Positions 10,889 to 21,772 of a stretch of 64,000 nucleotides of DNA are shown piece by piece (positions within the stretch are counted from its first letter, which is position 1; every line of letters starts with the position of its first letter). This DNA comes from Torreya grandis (Eukaryota; Streptophyta; Pinopsida; Cupressales; Taxaceae). The translations under genes and the position numbers were made by a program. Under the pieces are notes generated by a model that did not search any database, was not told the DNA's origin, and was given only the letters and a program-made list of their open reading frames with translations. The DNA is taken from positions 1,673,001 to 1,737,000 of the forward strand of contig JARHVA010002127.1 in NCBI GenBank assembly GCA_037957365.1, read 5' to 3'.

Positions 10889-12101
10889 TGTAATGTCCCC
10901 TTCCAATTGACAGGCCAGATGATTTAATGACTTATTAATTTCGTAAGTCATTAAAGAAATTAAGGGAATTAATTATTGATTATTTAATATTATTTTTCCC
11001 AAGCAAATATTACAAATAATATTAATTAATTGTTTTTTTTTTAATAGTGACTAAAGTGGAGTTTTAATATTTTAAAAAAAAAGTCACGTATTATGTTTCC
11101 TTCCTAAATTCAAATTTGAATATTTAATATTTGAGAGGGAAAGATATTTTTGTGTTTTGGATAGGAGGCTTAAAATAAAAGGACATTTTGGATCATCATT
11201 GGAATTTCTCTCTTCTAATATTGCTGAGAGCTTTTGAGCTTGAGGTTTTGGGGTTTCGGTGGTGAAATGAATCCACCCTAGCATGTAGAAATTGATTAAA
11301 TTGTTTGGGCATTGCATGATTTGCTGATATAATAAAGGTGATTCCTTGGTTGGTTGATGATACCAAATTCATTTCAGATTAGAGTGTTCTAGATTGAAAA
11401 TTGGCCGACTTTTGAGGGTTGATCATTTTTGAAGGTTCCATTGGCATTTACTTTGACCTGGGCGTTTGGATTTATGGAAACCGTGGCCTTATAAATTACC
11501 AGTATAGCCATCTTTCCGTCCTAGAGGAGGCATTCTGTTATTTCTATGTGCTATAGATAAAATTGTGGAGGCTATAGGAGGACGTGAGTCTTTCTAAAAC
11601 TCCAACGCCATTCATTCTGCTTGCCATGGATTGTTATGAGGAGAGCGTAGATTTTGTTGGGCATGGCTTCCTGTTAGAGGTAGGTTGTTCTCAATCTCTA
11701 CCTTTGTGCTCAGTAGTGTCTTCATTCTGTTGGTCGTGGCTATTCATAAGGTGCAACCATATACCCAGGGATCTTGCCTATTAGCAATTTAATATACTGG
11801 ACTGTAACTTGAATGTTTATGTGTTAATAATATTTCCAGTTTGGAGATGAATAGCGAGTGAACATACTTTATTATTGTGGTAAATTTATATTTCCGTTTG
11901 ATGCAATAAATGAATATATAAAATTGAACTATTGCGATCTGTGGAGTTCATATGTGGAGTTTAATGCATGCAATACCTATTTAAATATTCCCTGAAAGCA
12001 ACTCAGATCAACAAGCTAGCCAACCGTTTGACAAAATGCTTGCACAGTCAAACTGGGTAAAAACCGTGGAAATCTCGCTATTTTGGGCAAGGGTTTTTAT
12101 A
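10889..12101 (+). repeat. 5' LTR of element B
   Basis: Begins TGTAATGTCCCC and ends TTTTTATA (probably from TTTTTACA). It aligns with 25,106-26,283 at about 92% over the first 130 bases by hand count. It is followed one base later by the primer site. Confidence 0.9.
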
Positions 12102-12102
12102 G

Positions 12103-12114
12103 TGGTATCAGAGC
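12103..12114 (+). other. Primer-binding site of element B (initiator tRNA-Met type)
   Basis: TGGTATCAGAGC, the standard complement of the initiator tRNA-Met 3' end used by most plant chromoviruses, one base after the LTR. Confidence 0.9.
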
Positions 12115-12141
12115 TGGTATACCTGCCAACCTGTGGTTTTC

Positions 12142-12890
12142 ATGAGTGATAGAGAAAGAAGGTACTATATTAGAGGGATTAACAAAAAGTGGCAGCCCAC
12201 TCAGGTTCCGGAAGGGGAAACTATTTCAAGCATATTGGGAATACATCATAGATCTCCTTCAGTTAGTGGTACTGATTCCTCTACAGGGGGTGGTGCACAT
12301 AGAATGGCAAAGATGGGTGATAGAGAGGAAGGGTAGAGAGGGGAAGACCTTAATGCATTGTTGGTAGAGCAAAGGGCAACAAATCAACGTATGACTCAGT
12401 TGATGGAGTTAATGACACAAACCATGATCAATAACAATAACAATGGTAATACCCGAAATGGCAATAATGGCCAAGGAGATAACTCGGTCAATAACAGGAC
12501 GCCAAATCGGTGTGTTGCACCTGCTAATTCAAGGCCTTTAATGCCTGTATTTTCACTCAGAGTAGAGCCTCAGGAAGGCAATGAACCTACATTAATAGAG
12601 TTGCAGGAACAATTCAGACAGGACTAGGTTGATGCAAGTCCAGGTTTCCAACATGATATTTCCCTCCGTGACTATATGGACCTTAGGTTGAGACATATGC
12701 CCCACAGAGGTAATAGAGAACACCACAACGATCTTAGGAGGAAGGTTGGTAAATTGAGTCTGCCCTTCTTTGAAGGTTCAGGGAACTTCAGCTTGTGCTT
12801 GGGTGCAGATGGTTGATACATACTTCCAATTGAGTCCAATGCCAGAGAAGGAAGCAGTCAAATATGTTGCCATACATCTTGATGGCATTG
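12142..12890 (+). pseudogene. Element B gag, N-terminal part
   Basis: ATG at 12,142 begins MSDRERRYYIRGINKKW. After a frame change come an Asn-rich linker (MINNNNNGNTRNGNNGQ, near 12,420-12,480) and an acidic Gln-rich part. After a further frame change near 12,780 come capsid motifs: KLSLPFFEGSG, then VDTYFQLSPMPEKEAVKYVA and HLDGI. The frame stops at the left end of element C and continues at 21,112. Gag builds the particle that packages element RNA. At least three frameshifts or stops are present. Confidence 0.85.
12886..12890. other. Target-site duplication CATTG, left copy (element C)
   Basis: CATTG directly before TGTTGGGTGA; the identical 5 bases follow the other LTR at 21,107-21,111. 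Confidence 0.92.
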
Positions 12891-13060
12891 TGTTGGGTGA
12901 ATATTTTGTCCACCACCTAACAGGTGAGCAAAATAGGTCTCTTCAACCACAGCATAGGGAGATTGGTCGTCCAAAGTTGCATGTGTACCACATCCAAAGG
13001 GGACAAATCTCTCCTCTCATCAAGGGGAGGTTCCCTATAGGTATAAAGGCACTATATACT

Positions 13061-13069
13061 ATATATATA
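13061..13069 (-). promoter_or_regulatory. Candidate TATA box of the C LTR
   Basis: On the - strand the LTR carries TTATATATATAG about 170 bases before its end, conserved in the other LTR (18,652-18,662). This would imply a very long U3 (about 2.4 kb) and a short R-U5. Assignment rests on position and composition only. Confidence 0.4.
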
Positions 13070-14216
13070 AGCTGAAAATAACACTTAGGGGTAGGATAAG
13101 CCATCCATCTCTCTTTTTTCAGAGATGATGTTAACCAACAGAGGAGAAAATCCTGGTGAAAACACTAAAGGCACTTCTTTTCTTTTAGAAGTGTTCTTGC
13201 AGGAAACAGCAGGAGTTCTTTCAGGTAGGATAAGTAACTGGTAACAGAGTACAGAGTAACCAACAATCTAAGATGTAGCACAAAGTCTCCACCTTGACTA
13301 CCCAAGAGTGAAACACGAAGAATAATGGGAGCACAAAGTCGTCCCAAGGTCCTTTACACAGAAAGAAACTAAAAACACACATTGAAAACAATTATGTCAG
13401 CACAAAGTCTGAAAGTAATTGGTTTCAGGACACCTTCCTTTATCACTTCCACCTGCTCTGCTTGTTAAATTGCATAAACAAGAATACATTTAGGAAATAG
13501 ACATAAGAACAATCTCCTAGAATGATACAAGCTATAACAACTCAAAGTCTGAAAGTAACTTGCTTTCTGATTCAAACAAAGAAATATGATAAACAATCTG
13601 AGCTCAAAGTCTCAGTGATGCTTTTCAATTTGGGCAGAGTTTTGCTTCTAGTAACGGGAAGATCTCCTTTAGAATGATACAAGAGATTACAATATATAGC
13701 AGCCAAGAAAGACTTGGCGCTTTGTTCCATGAAAAAGGCCCATGCTGAATTGCATGCCTTAAATATCTGTGTAAGGGCCATGCTGGAACTGGTCATCGGC
13801 TTTGACTTTGGCGTTCTGAATCATCTCAAATGTCTCCTCCTAAGCATGGGTTGTCTGGTTCTTTTCCTGGTGTCTGCACAGCTGTCCCTTTGTCTTTACT
13901 TCATATAAGAAAAATAGGCCGTGTCCTTGATTTGGCGTGTTCAGAAGTCTGCTTGATCCACTGTTTCACCTACTGGAAATAAATCCCTTGAAGACATTTT
14001 GGCCTTTACCTCTTTCTGCTACGATTTGAGCCCTCGAGCTATTTTTTTCCTTTCTGGTTTTGTCTTTTCCTGGCATTTGAGCTCTCAGGGCTATATCCTC
14101 GGCTTTGCTGGCTCTTTACGCTCTTCCATCAGCGGTTCTTCCCTTTGGCGTTTTGGCCTTTGAATGCATTCGAGCCCGCGCTCGAGCTTTGGCTGCTTTC
14201 CGCTGATCTCAGTAAG

Positions 14217-14530
14217 TGACATGTGGTGTGTTCCGCTTAACTTATAGAGGCTTTAGAAACCTTTGAGAGTCCTGCGGATGATAACGCATGGCAGCTTCCG
14301 CTCTGCCTTAGAAACAATATAGAAACATTCGGGACTCATTCAGATTCACACGGACGATGCCACTTGTCGCGCTCTGCTTGACCTTAGCAACTCACTTGGG
14401 GCCCACCATAGTCCTTACGAAACAAAAGGGAGAGAGCGGATGTTGACACTTGTGCTCCGCCGAGCTTTTCAAGGGACACGTGGCATGTTCCCGTAATCTA
14501 GCAATCACACGGACGATGACACTTGGAGCG
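14217..14530 (-). repeat. GACAYRTGG subrepeats in the C LTR U3
   Basis: Related units start at about 14,217, 14,276, 14,355, 14,445, 14,475 and 14,517. Each has a GATGACACaTGG-like core and most are followed by a CGCTCCGCTCT-like tail. Copy five contains the G-box GACACGTGGC. The second LTR has the same series near 19,805-20,130. Repeated short motifs in a plant U3 often act as enhancers; that role here is inference. Confidence 0.6.
14475..14484. promoter_or_regulatory. G-box (CACGTG) in the C LTR
   Basis: GACACGTGGC, a full G-box/ABRE-like sequence recognised by plant bZIP and bHLH factors. It is kept unchanged in the other LTR at 20,066-20,075. Binding is inferred from the motif only. Confidence 0.5.
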
Positions 14531-14765
14531 CTCCGCTCTCGGGCTTTTTCCTTTCGGGCATTCCTTTGGTTGGGCTTATTTCCTTCAGACAAAAGTCCGA
14601 AGGAATTCCTTCAGGGTTTGCCTTAGTCATTTTCCTGTGGAAAATACTTCCGAAAGAATTCTAACGGCTCTTTCACTTAATAATTTCATTCAGGCAAAAA
14701 GTTCGAAGGAAATGTTACCTGTCAGCCTTTGAACAAATCCAAAGGAATTCTATTTTTTCTGTCTT

Positions 14766-15200
14766 CTCGTCGACCCTTGAACCAATGTTGCCTGCCCTCC
14801 ACAAGGGCACTTGGCTCTTTGGCTTTGGGGCAGCCCCTTGAACTTGCTGATTGAACTAACTGATTGAACCAACTTTGGTTCAACGGTTCAATCTCTTCAT
14901 TTGGCTAAGTCTTTTTTGATCTTCTGAACCAAACGCGTTGAACCAATTGGTCGTTGAACCCGTTGAACCAAAATGGTTCAAGGTTCAACGGTTCAATGGT
15001 TCAATGCGTCATTTTTCACTAGGTGTTTCGAAGCCATGGAACTTTGAAGTGGTTGAACTTTGAACTTGACAAATGTGCTCAACTCTTGCCGACGACATTG
15101 AACCTTGAACCCATTGAACCCTTGAACCTTTTTGGTTCAAGGTTCAACGGTTCAATGGTTCAATGGTTGCTTAGAAGCTTGCCGATGAACATTTTTGATT
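14766..15200. repeat. GGTTCAA/TTGAACC repeat field in the C LTR
   Basis: Dozens of copies of the heptamer GGTTCAA and its complement alternate at irregular spacing, for example TTGAACCCGTTGAACC followed by GGTTCAAGGTTCAACGG. Opposed copies could fold into many small hairpins. The same field lies in the other LTR at about 20,350-20,820, with small differences in copy number. Confidence 0.8.
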
Positions 15201-15729
15201 GAACCAAGTCATTGAACCAACCTTGAAATCGCTTAAGTGTTAGAAACTTGTTCTTTTGATTGAACTCGCCTGTAGAAGCTTTTGAACCTGTTGAACCTGT
15301 TAATTTCAAGCACGTTGAGTCTGTAGAAGCATATCTGCAGAGTTCGTAGTTTTAAACCTGCAGAGTCCGTAGATTTAAGAAAAAGCCTTGAAAAATGAAG
15401 AACTTGAATGCTTAGAGCAATTTTTGAAAAGAGGAGAGAGAATTTTGGTCTTGCAGGGCCAAAATAGTTCATATGTTGTCCCAAAAATGAGAAGTCTGTT
15501 TTTGGGGACAACAGCTGGCTCCAGTTGGGGAACTTCTTTCAGTTGAAAACTTGAAAAAGCTGAGGGGAGTAGAAATCAGAATCTCCAGTGTCTTGAAGTA
15601 TGCCATTGGGCTATGGAGTCATGCTACCCAAAAAGAAAGGTACCAAAAACGAAAACGAAAAGCGCAAAATAGAACTAAAGACTATACAAATGTACATATG
15701 TACAGGTGAACTTATCTAATACTTCAAGA

Positions 15730-15985
15730 ATTGAAGTGATTCAGACACTGCCCATTGTGAGACAATGAAAATGGCGTTCCGTCCTGATAAACCAACATGA
15801 AACCATTTTGTCCCTAGAATCGATGATGGGTGAATGGAACTCTCCACCAAGAATCACACTTTCTGTGAACTCCTTTTGGCTCTCTCTTCTTGCACCATGG
15901 CAAGACATGGTCTCCAATCCGAAAACCATAAATCTTTGCTCTCTTGGCGAAGAGTTCCTTTTACTGACTTCAGAGTACAACAGTA
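15730..15985 (-). pseudogene. Element C integrase C-terminal fragment
   Basis: Reading leftward, the translation shows FRIGDHVLPW, then KKREPKGVHRK, WWRVPF, GQNGFMLVYQDGTPF and HNGQCLNHF. This is the usual order of the integrase C-terminal domain (F.VGD.VL, W.GPF, L.DG, NG..LK.F). One stop lies after HHRF. The zinc finger and catalytic core that should precede it are missing, so this is the tail left by an internal deletion. It abuts the fragment of the extra RNase H. Confidence 0.65.
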
Positions 15986-16019
15986 TGGTCCACTACTATA
16001 GCTTGTTGTTATGTTGGTT

Positions 16020-16290
16020 CAGTCCAGCACATATTTTGATTGTCAGCATCAAACCCCTGACAAACCATCGTTTCAGCATCTCCTTTGGCATGGAGTTTGA
16101 CATCATCCTGAGCAGCCTTCAATTCGAGTAACAGAGATTCGTACTCGGCACTGTTGTTGGTTTTGCTGAATTGCAACTTGTGTGAAGGAGGAAGAATATC
16201 TCCTTGAGGAGATATCAACACCATCTTGGCTCCACCACCAGCAGAGGAATTGCTGCCATTGAATTCTCGGATCCAAACATCATAAAAAAC
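16020..16290 (-). pseudogene. Element C extra (archaeal-type) RNase H fragment
   Basis: On the - strand: REFNGSNSSAGGGAKM, then VLISPQGDILPPSHKLQFS, NNSAEYESLLLELKAA and KLHAKGDAETMV. The family usually opens with a catalytic Asp in FDGS; here it reads FNGS, so that residue is replaced. NNSAEYE keeps the second acidic residue. This second RNase H is a mark of Tat/Ogre elements. The fragment ends in GFDADNQNMCW, outside the domain, so its C-terminal part is lost. Confidence 0.75.
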
Positions 16291-16329
16291 TAATCTTCTA
16301 TCAGATTTTTCTTTATTATAGATGGAAGA

Positions 16330-17159
16330 TCATTTTTTATTTATACTGCGCCCTACCAATTCTTTTGATGTCTTGTTTGAATCAATTCCTGGATTGCCAG
16401 CTATAGGACTTTCATCTGCAAAAACATGAACATCCTTTGTGGACAAAAAATAATTACCCCTGTTTGAAGACTCAAATAGAATCTGAGCTTTAGGTGTTGA
16501 TGTATGAGTGACTGGGATGGGCATGTTCTTTGGGGGATCACGAGTTACCTTTTTAATCTCTTGTCCTGCAGGGACGGCTGTATTCTTCACACACTCCACC
16601 AACTTGTCCAACTGCTCAGGATTGGCTTGTAGGAATTCAAATTCGGTCATTTGGATTTTAGTTTTCTTGACATGGTCGACTATGTCAAATGACTGAAATG
16701 GACTAGGAAGAGAGGGTGGGAGTTCATCTTTTTGGTTTTTGGGAGGGGGAGGACTAGCCAGCGAATTTGAAGTAGAAGGCGTAGAAATTTATGAGGCACT
16801 TACCTTTCTGGCAATCACTGGGTCCTTTGGCTGGAAAGGCAGAGTGGTTCCACACTTAGCAATTGTAACTGTTGGTTGAGGTCGCTCCTTTGTCTTCTCT
16901 TTCTTAGCTTGCTGGGCTGACTGATTCTTGGACCAGGTGAATACTGCGTATGATCCCTCGACTGCTTCACCTTTACTTCTGGCTTCATCCTGGTAATTCA
17001 GGAAACCAATGTGGGAGTCGCCAGCTGATTCTTCTGAATCCTCTGTGAAGAGATCAGCATCATTTTTTTGCTCAAACTCAGGTTGGAAAGAGGAGTCATG
17101 TTTTGTTTCCAGATATTCAACTGCTGAGTTGGTTGGAGGCGCTTCAAGGGCAAGGTTCT
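16330..17159 (-). pseudogene. Element C gag-to-pol spacer, low-complexity
   Basis: An interrupted frame rich in Pro, Lys and Ser, with a 106-codon open part (16,330-16,650). I recognise no catalytic motif, in particular no protease or RT box. It links gag to the RNase H fragment and probably marks the site of the large internal deletion. Confidence 0.5.
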
Positions 17160-18060
17160 TCAGGAAGACGATTTCGTTATCCTTGATTTCTGGCAGTATG
17201 GCCTTGGTACGCCTGATTTTGAAATGTCCTCTTTGGCATATCTCTGTATGCAGGAGCGGATGACATCCCTTGTGCCATTTGCTTTTTTGAGAGCTAGCAC
17301 TTCGTTTGCTAGATTTTGTACCATTGGGTCAGTGGTGACTGTAGGTGAGTATTCAAAAGATGAAGAGGGTTTACCTTTATTAGGGTCTCTCTTTATCTTT
17401 CCTGCCAAGATAAGGTCATCTTCTACCTCAGTAGCCAAGTCTTGAGCAGCAGCAAGGTCTATGTGTCTAGCCTGTCTCAGCAAGAAACTCACTTCAGGCA
17501 GCTGTGAGTTGATGAAGAAACACTTGAGATTCTGAGGTGTCGACTGGGCGATCATGGGAATCCTATGCCTCAGCTTATCAAACTTGGCAATAAAGTCCCT
17601 CATAGGTTCATGGGGCTCCTTCTTTATCTGTGTGAGCTGGGCCAGCAAGGCATGTGCATCTTCGGCAGGCTTGAACCTGGCTTCAAATTTATCTTTAAGG
17701 GTGTCCCAATTAGTCACTGACCGAGCTTGTAGATGGTAGAATCAGTCTGCAGCAGCGCCTTGTAATCTCTAGGAATAGTTTGACTGCTATGTCTTCATAC
17801 TCCACACCTATTACACCACAGGCTATGCTGAAGACAGTAATATGTTCATCAGGGTGAACTTTCTCATCACCAAAAAATTTGAGAAAATTCTTCCTTGAAC
17901 TGCGTGGAAGCGCATGTAGATGTGAGGTCAAATTTAGCGGACCAAAAGAGTTACCCCAGGGGTCTTGAGCCATGATTTGATTATGTAAAGGTGGGATCAC
18001 AAATCTGGGTGGAGTATGGATAGGCAAAGCTCTGCTAGCAGTAGAAAAAAAACTTTGCCT
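17160..18060 (-). pseudogene. Element C gag
   Basis: Reading leftward: MAQDPWGNSFGPLNLTSH, then the capsid with FLKFFGDEKVHPDEH, VEYEDIAVKLFLE, WFYHLQARSVTNW and KDKFEARFKP. C-terminal motifs include RDFIAKFDKLRHRIP and DLATEVEDDLILAGK. A frameshift near 17,740 splits it between LFLE and DWFYH. No zinc knuckle was found downstream. The order matches Tat-type gag (capsid with W.Y.L....W..L...F..RF). It would form the particle for the element RNA. Confidence 0.8.
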
Positions 18061-18460
18061 TATGTTGGTGACCCGGTAGGGGTAGGAGGAAGACTCCTAG
18101 TTCGTTGAAGGTGAGGTTGTGGAGGAAACAACTCAAAATTACTCTGCTACACCAACTCAAAAGCAGGGTCAACAACACCTTGAAATTTCTGGCTTCTGGT
18201 ATAACTTGGAGTTGCCAGATTGCAAAACAAAAAATGGAAAAGAGCAGTTCTTGCTTCAGCTTGAAGCTTGAGGCTTCAAACTGTGCGTTCTATCCCAGTG
18301 GCTCTGGTTTTGCAGACCAGATAATATAATGGAGATGGAAGAAGATGGTAAGGCTATAATGATAATGGGTAAGACACGGAACGGAGTCGCCAGAGTCTAT
18401 AACGGATAAGGGTAGGGATTGCTTCAATTTGAAACTTGAGGCTTCAGACTGCACATTCAT

Positions 18461-18477
18461 CCCCAGCGGAGTCGCCA
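18461..18477 (-). other. Primer-binding site of element C (tRNA-Arg type)
   Basis: On the - strand TGGCGACTCCGCTGGGG lies five bases after the LTR end CACCCAACA. TGGCGACTC..CTGGGG is the primer site described for Ogre/Tat elements and assigned to tRNA-Arg. A second copy of the 11-mer CGGAGTCGCCA lies at 18,382-18,392, inside a duplicated leader. Confidence 0.75.
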
Positions 18478-18482
18478 AAAAT

Positions 18483-21106
18483 TGTTGGGTGAATATTTTG
18501 TCGACCAGCTAACTAGTGAGCAATATAGGTCTCTTCAACCACAGCATAGGGAGATTGGTCGTCCAAAGTTGCAGGTTTACCACATCCGAAGGGGACAAAT
18601 CTCTCCTCTCACCAAGGTTAGGTTCCCTATAGGTATAAAGGCGCTATATACTATATATATAAGTTGAAAATAACACTCAGGGGTAGGATAAGTCATCCAT
18701 CTCTCTTTTTTCAGAGATGATGCTAACAAACAGAGGAGAAATCCTGGTGAAAACACTGAAGGCACTTCTCTTCTTTCAGAAGTGTTCTTGCAGGAAACAG
18801 CAGGAGTTCTTTAAGGTAGGATAAGTAACTGGTAACAGAGTACAGAGTAACCAACAATCTAAGACGTAGCACAAAGTCTCCACCTTGACTGCCCAAGAGT
18901 GAAACACGAAGAACAATGGGGGCACAAAGTCGTCCCAAGGTCCTTTACATAGAAAGAAACTAAAAACACACACTGAAAACAATTATGTCAGCACAAAATC
19001 TGAAAGTAACTGGTTTCAGGGCACCTTCCTTATCACTTCCACTAGCTCTGCTTGTTAAATTGCATAAACAAGAATACATTTAAGAAATAGACATAAGAAC
19101 AATCTCCTAGAATGATACAAGCTATAACAACACAAAGTCTGAAAGTAACTTGCTTTTTGATTCAAACAAAGAAATATGATAAACAATTTGAGCTCAAAGT
19201 CTCAGTGATGCCTTTCAATTTGGGCAGAGTTTTGCTTCTGGTAACGGGAAGATCTCATTTAGAATGATACAAGAGATTACAATATATAGCAGCCAAGAAA
19301 GACTTGGCGCTTTGTTCCATGAAAAAGCCCCATGCTGAATTGAATGCCTTAAATATCTATGTAAGGGCCATGCTAGAACAGGTCATCGGCCTTGACTTTG
19401 GCATTGAATCATCTCAAATGTCTCCTCCTAAGAATGGGTTGTCCGGTCTTTTTCCTGGTGTCTGCACAGTTGTCCCTTTGTCTTTACTTCATGGAAGAAA
19501 AACAGGTCGCGTTCTTGATTTGGCGTGTTCAGAAGTCTGCTTGATCCACTGTTTCACCTACTGGAAATAACTCCCTTGAAGACATTTTGGCCTTTCCCTC
19601 TTTCTGCTATGATTTGAGCCCTCGGGCTATCTTTTCCCTTTCTGGTTTTGTCTTTTCCTGGCATTTGAGCTCTCAGGGCTATATCCTCGGCTTTGCTGGC
19701 TCTTTACGCTCTTCCATCAGCAGTTCTTCCCTTTGGCGTTTTGGCCTTTGAATGCATTCGAGCCCGCGCTCGAGCTTTGGCCGCTTTTCGCTGATCTCAA
19801 CAAGTGACATGTGGCGTGTTCCTCTTAACTTATAGAGGCTTTAGAAACCTTTGAGAGTCCTGCGGATGATGACACATGGCGACTTCCGCTCTGCCTTAGA
19901 AACAATATAGAAACATTCGGGACTCATTCGAATTCAGATGGATGATGCCACTTGTCACGCTCCGCTGACCTTAGCAACTCACTCGGGGCCCACCACAGTC
20001 TTTATGAAACAAAAGGGAGAGACAACGGATGTTGACACTTGTTGTGCTCCGCCGAGCTTTTCAAAGGACACGTGGCATGTTCCGCATAATCTAGCAATCA
20101 CACGGACGATGACACATGGAGCTCTCCGCTCTCGGGCTTTTTCCTTTTGGGCATTCCTTTGGTCGGGCTTATTTCCTTCGGACAAAAGTTCGAAGGAATT
20201 CCTTCAGGCTTTGCCTTAGTCATTTTCCCGCGGAAAATTCTTCCGAAAGAATTCTAACGGCTCTTTCACTTAATAATTTCCTTAGGACAAAAAGTCCGAA
20301 GGAAATGTTCCCTGTCGGCCTTTGAACAAATCCGAAGAAATTCTATCTTTTCTGTCTTCTCTTCGACCCTTGAACCAATGTTCCCTGCCCTCCGCAAGGG
20401 CACTTGGCTCTTTGGCTTTGGAGCAGCCCCTTGAACCTGTTGATTGAACCAACTTTGGTTCAACGGTTCAATCTCTTCATTTGGCTAAGTCTTTTTTGAT
20501 CTTCTGAACCAAACGCATTGAACCAATTGGTCGTTGAACCCGTTGAACCTTTGAACCAAAATGGTTCAAGGTTCAAAGGTTCAATGGTCCAATGGTTCAA
20601 TGCGTCATTTTTTGCTAGGTGTTTCGAAGCCATGGAACTTTGAAGTGGTTGAACTTTGAACTTGACAAATGCGCTCAACTCTTGCTGACGACGTTGAACC
20701 TTGAACCCATTGAACGCTTGAACTTTTCTGGTTCAAGGTTCAACGGTTCAATGGTTCAATGGTTGCTTAGAAGCTTGCCGATGGACATTTTTTATTGAAC
20801 CAAGTCATTGAACCAACCTTGAAATCGCCTAGGTGTTGGAAACTTGTTCTTTTGATTGAACTTGCCTGCAGAAGCCTTTGAACCTGTTGACCTGCTAATT
20901 TCAAGCACGTTGAGTCTGTAGAAGCATATCTGCAGAGTTTGTAGTTTTAAACCTGCAGAGTCTGTAGATTTAAGAAAAAGCCTTGAAAAATGAAGAACTT
21001 GAATGCTCAGAGCAATTTTTGAAAAGAGGAGAGAATTTTTTTCTTGCAGGGCCAAAATAGTTCATATGTTGTCCCAAAAATGAGAAGTCTGTTTTTGGGG
21101 ACAACA
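18483..21106 (-). repeat. 5' LTR of element C
   Basis: Second copy of the 2.62-kb LTR, adjoining the primer site. It carries the same subrepeat series, G-box (20,066-20,075) and GGTTCAA field (about 20,350-20,820) as the other copy. Confidence 0.92.
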
Positions 21107-21111
21107 CATTG

Positions 21112-21711
21112 CTCACGAGTGGTGGCATCATGTTATGGTCACCATGGGCCATGATCAAATCTCATCTTATGTGTTCACTGAGAGATTAATTGAGAGGTTT
21201 GATAACAAGGACCCTGAACTCCATTTCAAAGAGATGGCTCAGTTGAATCAGTGGGGATCGGTTGATAGTTACATTGCTGATTTCCACAGACTCTCCGTAT
21301 TGATTTACTGATTTATCTAAGAGAATACTGCTGGTTTTATTTATGGATGGCTTGATGGATCCTCTAAGGGGTTGGATTAAGGCATTCAATCCTAGCTCTC
21401 TTCAATAGGCAATGAAGAAAGCTAGGGACATGGATTCTGCTAATTTGAAGAATAAATTTCAGTCAAAGGGTTCTACCTCTGAGAAGGACAAAAACAAGAA
21501 ACCATTTCAGAAAGAGTGGCCCAAGAAAAATAGAATGGATGATGAGACTTGACAGGGGTTGCGGAGAAAGAAATTGTGTTTCAGCTGCAGAGAGCCTTGG
21601 GAACCAGGACAAAGGTGTCTTCGTAAGGGCAAGGTACATTATATAGAGATCATATCCGATAGTGAGGAAGAGGAGAAATCTGATCATAACTAGGGCAACG
21701 AACATAGTGAA
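21112..21711 (+). pseudogene. Element B gag, C-terminal part with zinc knuckle
   Basis: It continues the gag interrupted by element C: AHEWWHHVMVTMGHD, then IERFDNKDPELHFKEMAQL and VDSYIADFHRLSVL. After stops and a shift, a chromovirus-type knuckle CFSCREPWEPGQRC lies near 21,580-21,625. In relatives this knuckle has a His (PGHKC) where this copy has Gln, so one metal ligand is lost. The protein would bind element RNA in the particle. Confidence 0.87.
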
Positions 21712-21772
21712 TCAAATGAGGAGCAGGGGTGATGCAATGAGACACCACTTAAGGGAGTGAATGGAGGTACAC

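Larger units (their letters stand above)
12891..15513 (-). repeat. 3' LTR of element C
   Basis: TGTTGGGTGA...GGGGACAACA in + coordinates. It matches 18,483-21,106 at about 94% over the first 190 bases (hand count). Internal structure in + order: AT-rich core with TATATATA near 13,061; AGTCTGAAAGTAACT-type repeats at 13,400-13,610; GACAYRTGG subrepeats at 14,217-14,530; palindrome GAAGGAATTCCTTC near 14,600; and a dense GGTTCAA/TTGAACC field at 14,770-15,200. Confidence 0.92.
12891..21106 (-). mobile_element. Element C: non-autonomous Tat/Ogre-type Ty3/gypsy element with 2.6-kb LTRs
   Basis: Two direct repeats of about 2.62 kb (12,891-15,513 and 18,483-21,106) begin TGTTG and end CAACA. They are flanked by CATTG duplications. 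Only about 3 kb lies between them. Read on the - strand it holds a tRNA-Arg-type primer site, gag, a long spacer, a fragment of an extra (archaeal-type) RNase H and the integrase C-terminus. Protease, RT, ordinary RNase H and the integrase core are gone. The primer site and extra RNase H place it in the Tat lineage. It inserted into gag of element B and is the innermost and, by LTR similarity, the youngest of the nest. Confidence 0.92.

Noticed and set aside
14766..15200. GGTTCAA repeats as pol III B boxes or tRNA genes
   Set aside because: No A box, no cloverleaf and far too many copies in both orientations.
12891..21106. The two 2.6-kb near-identical blocks as a segmental duplication
   Set aside because: They begin TGTTG and end CAACA, are flanked by CATTG duplications and adjoin a primer site, so they are LTRs.
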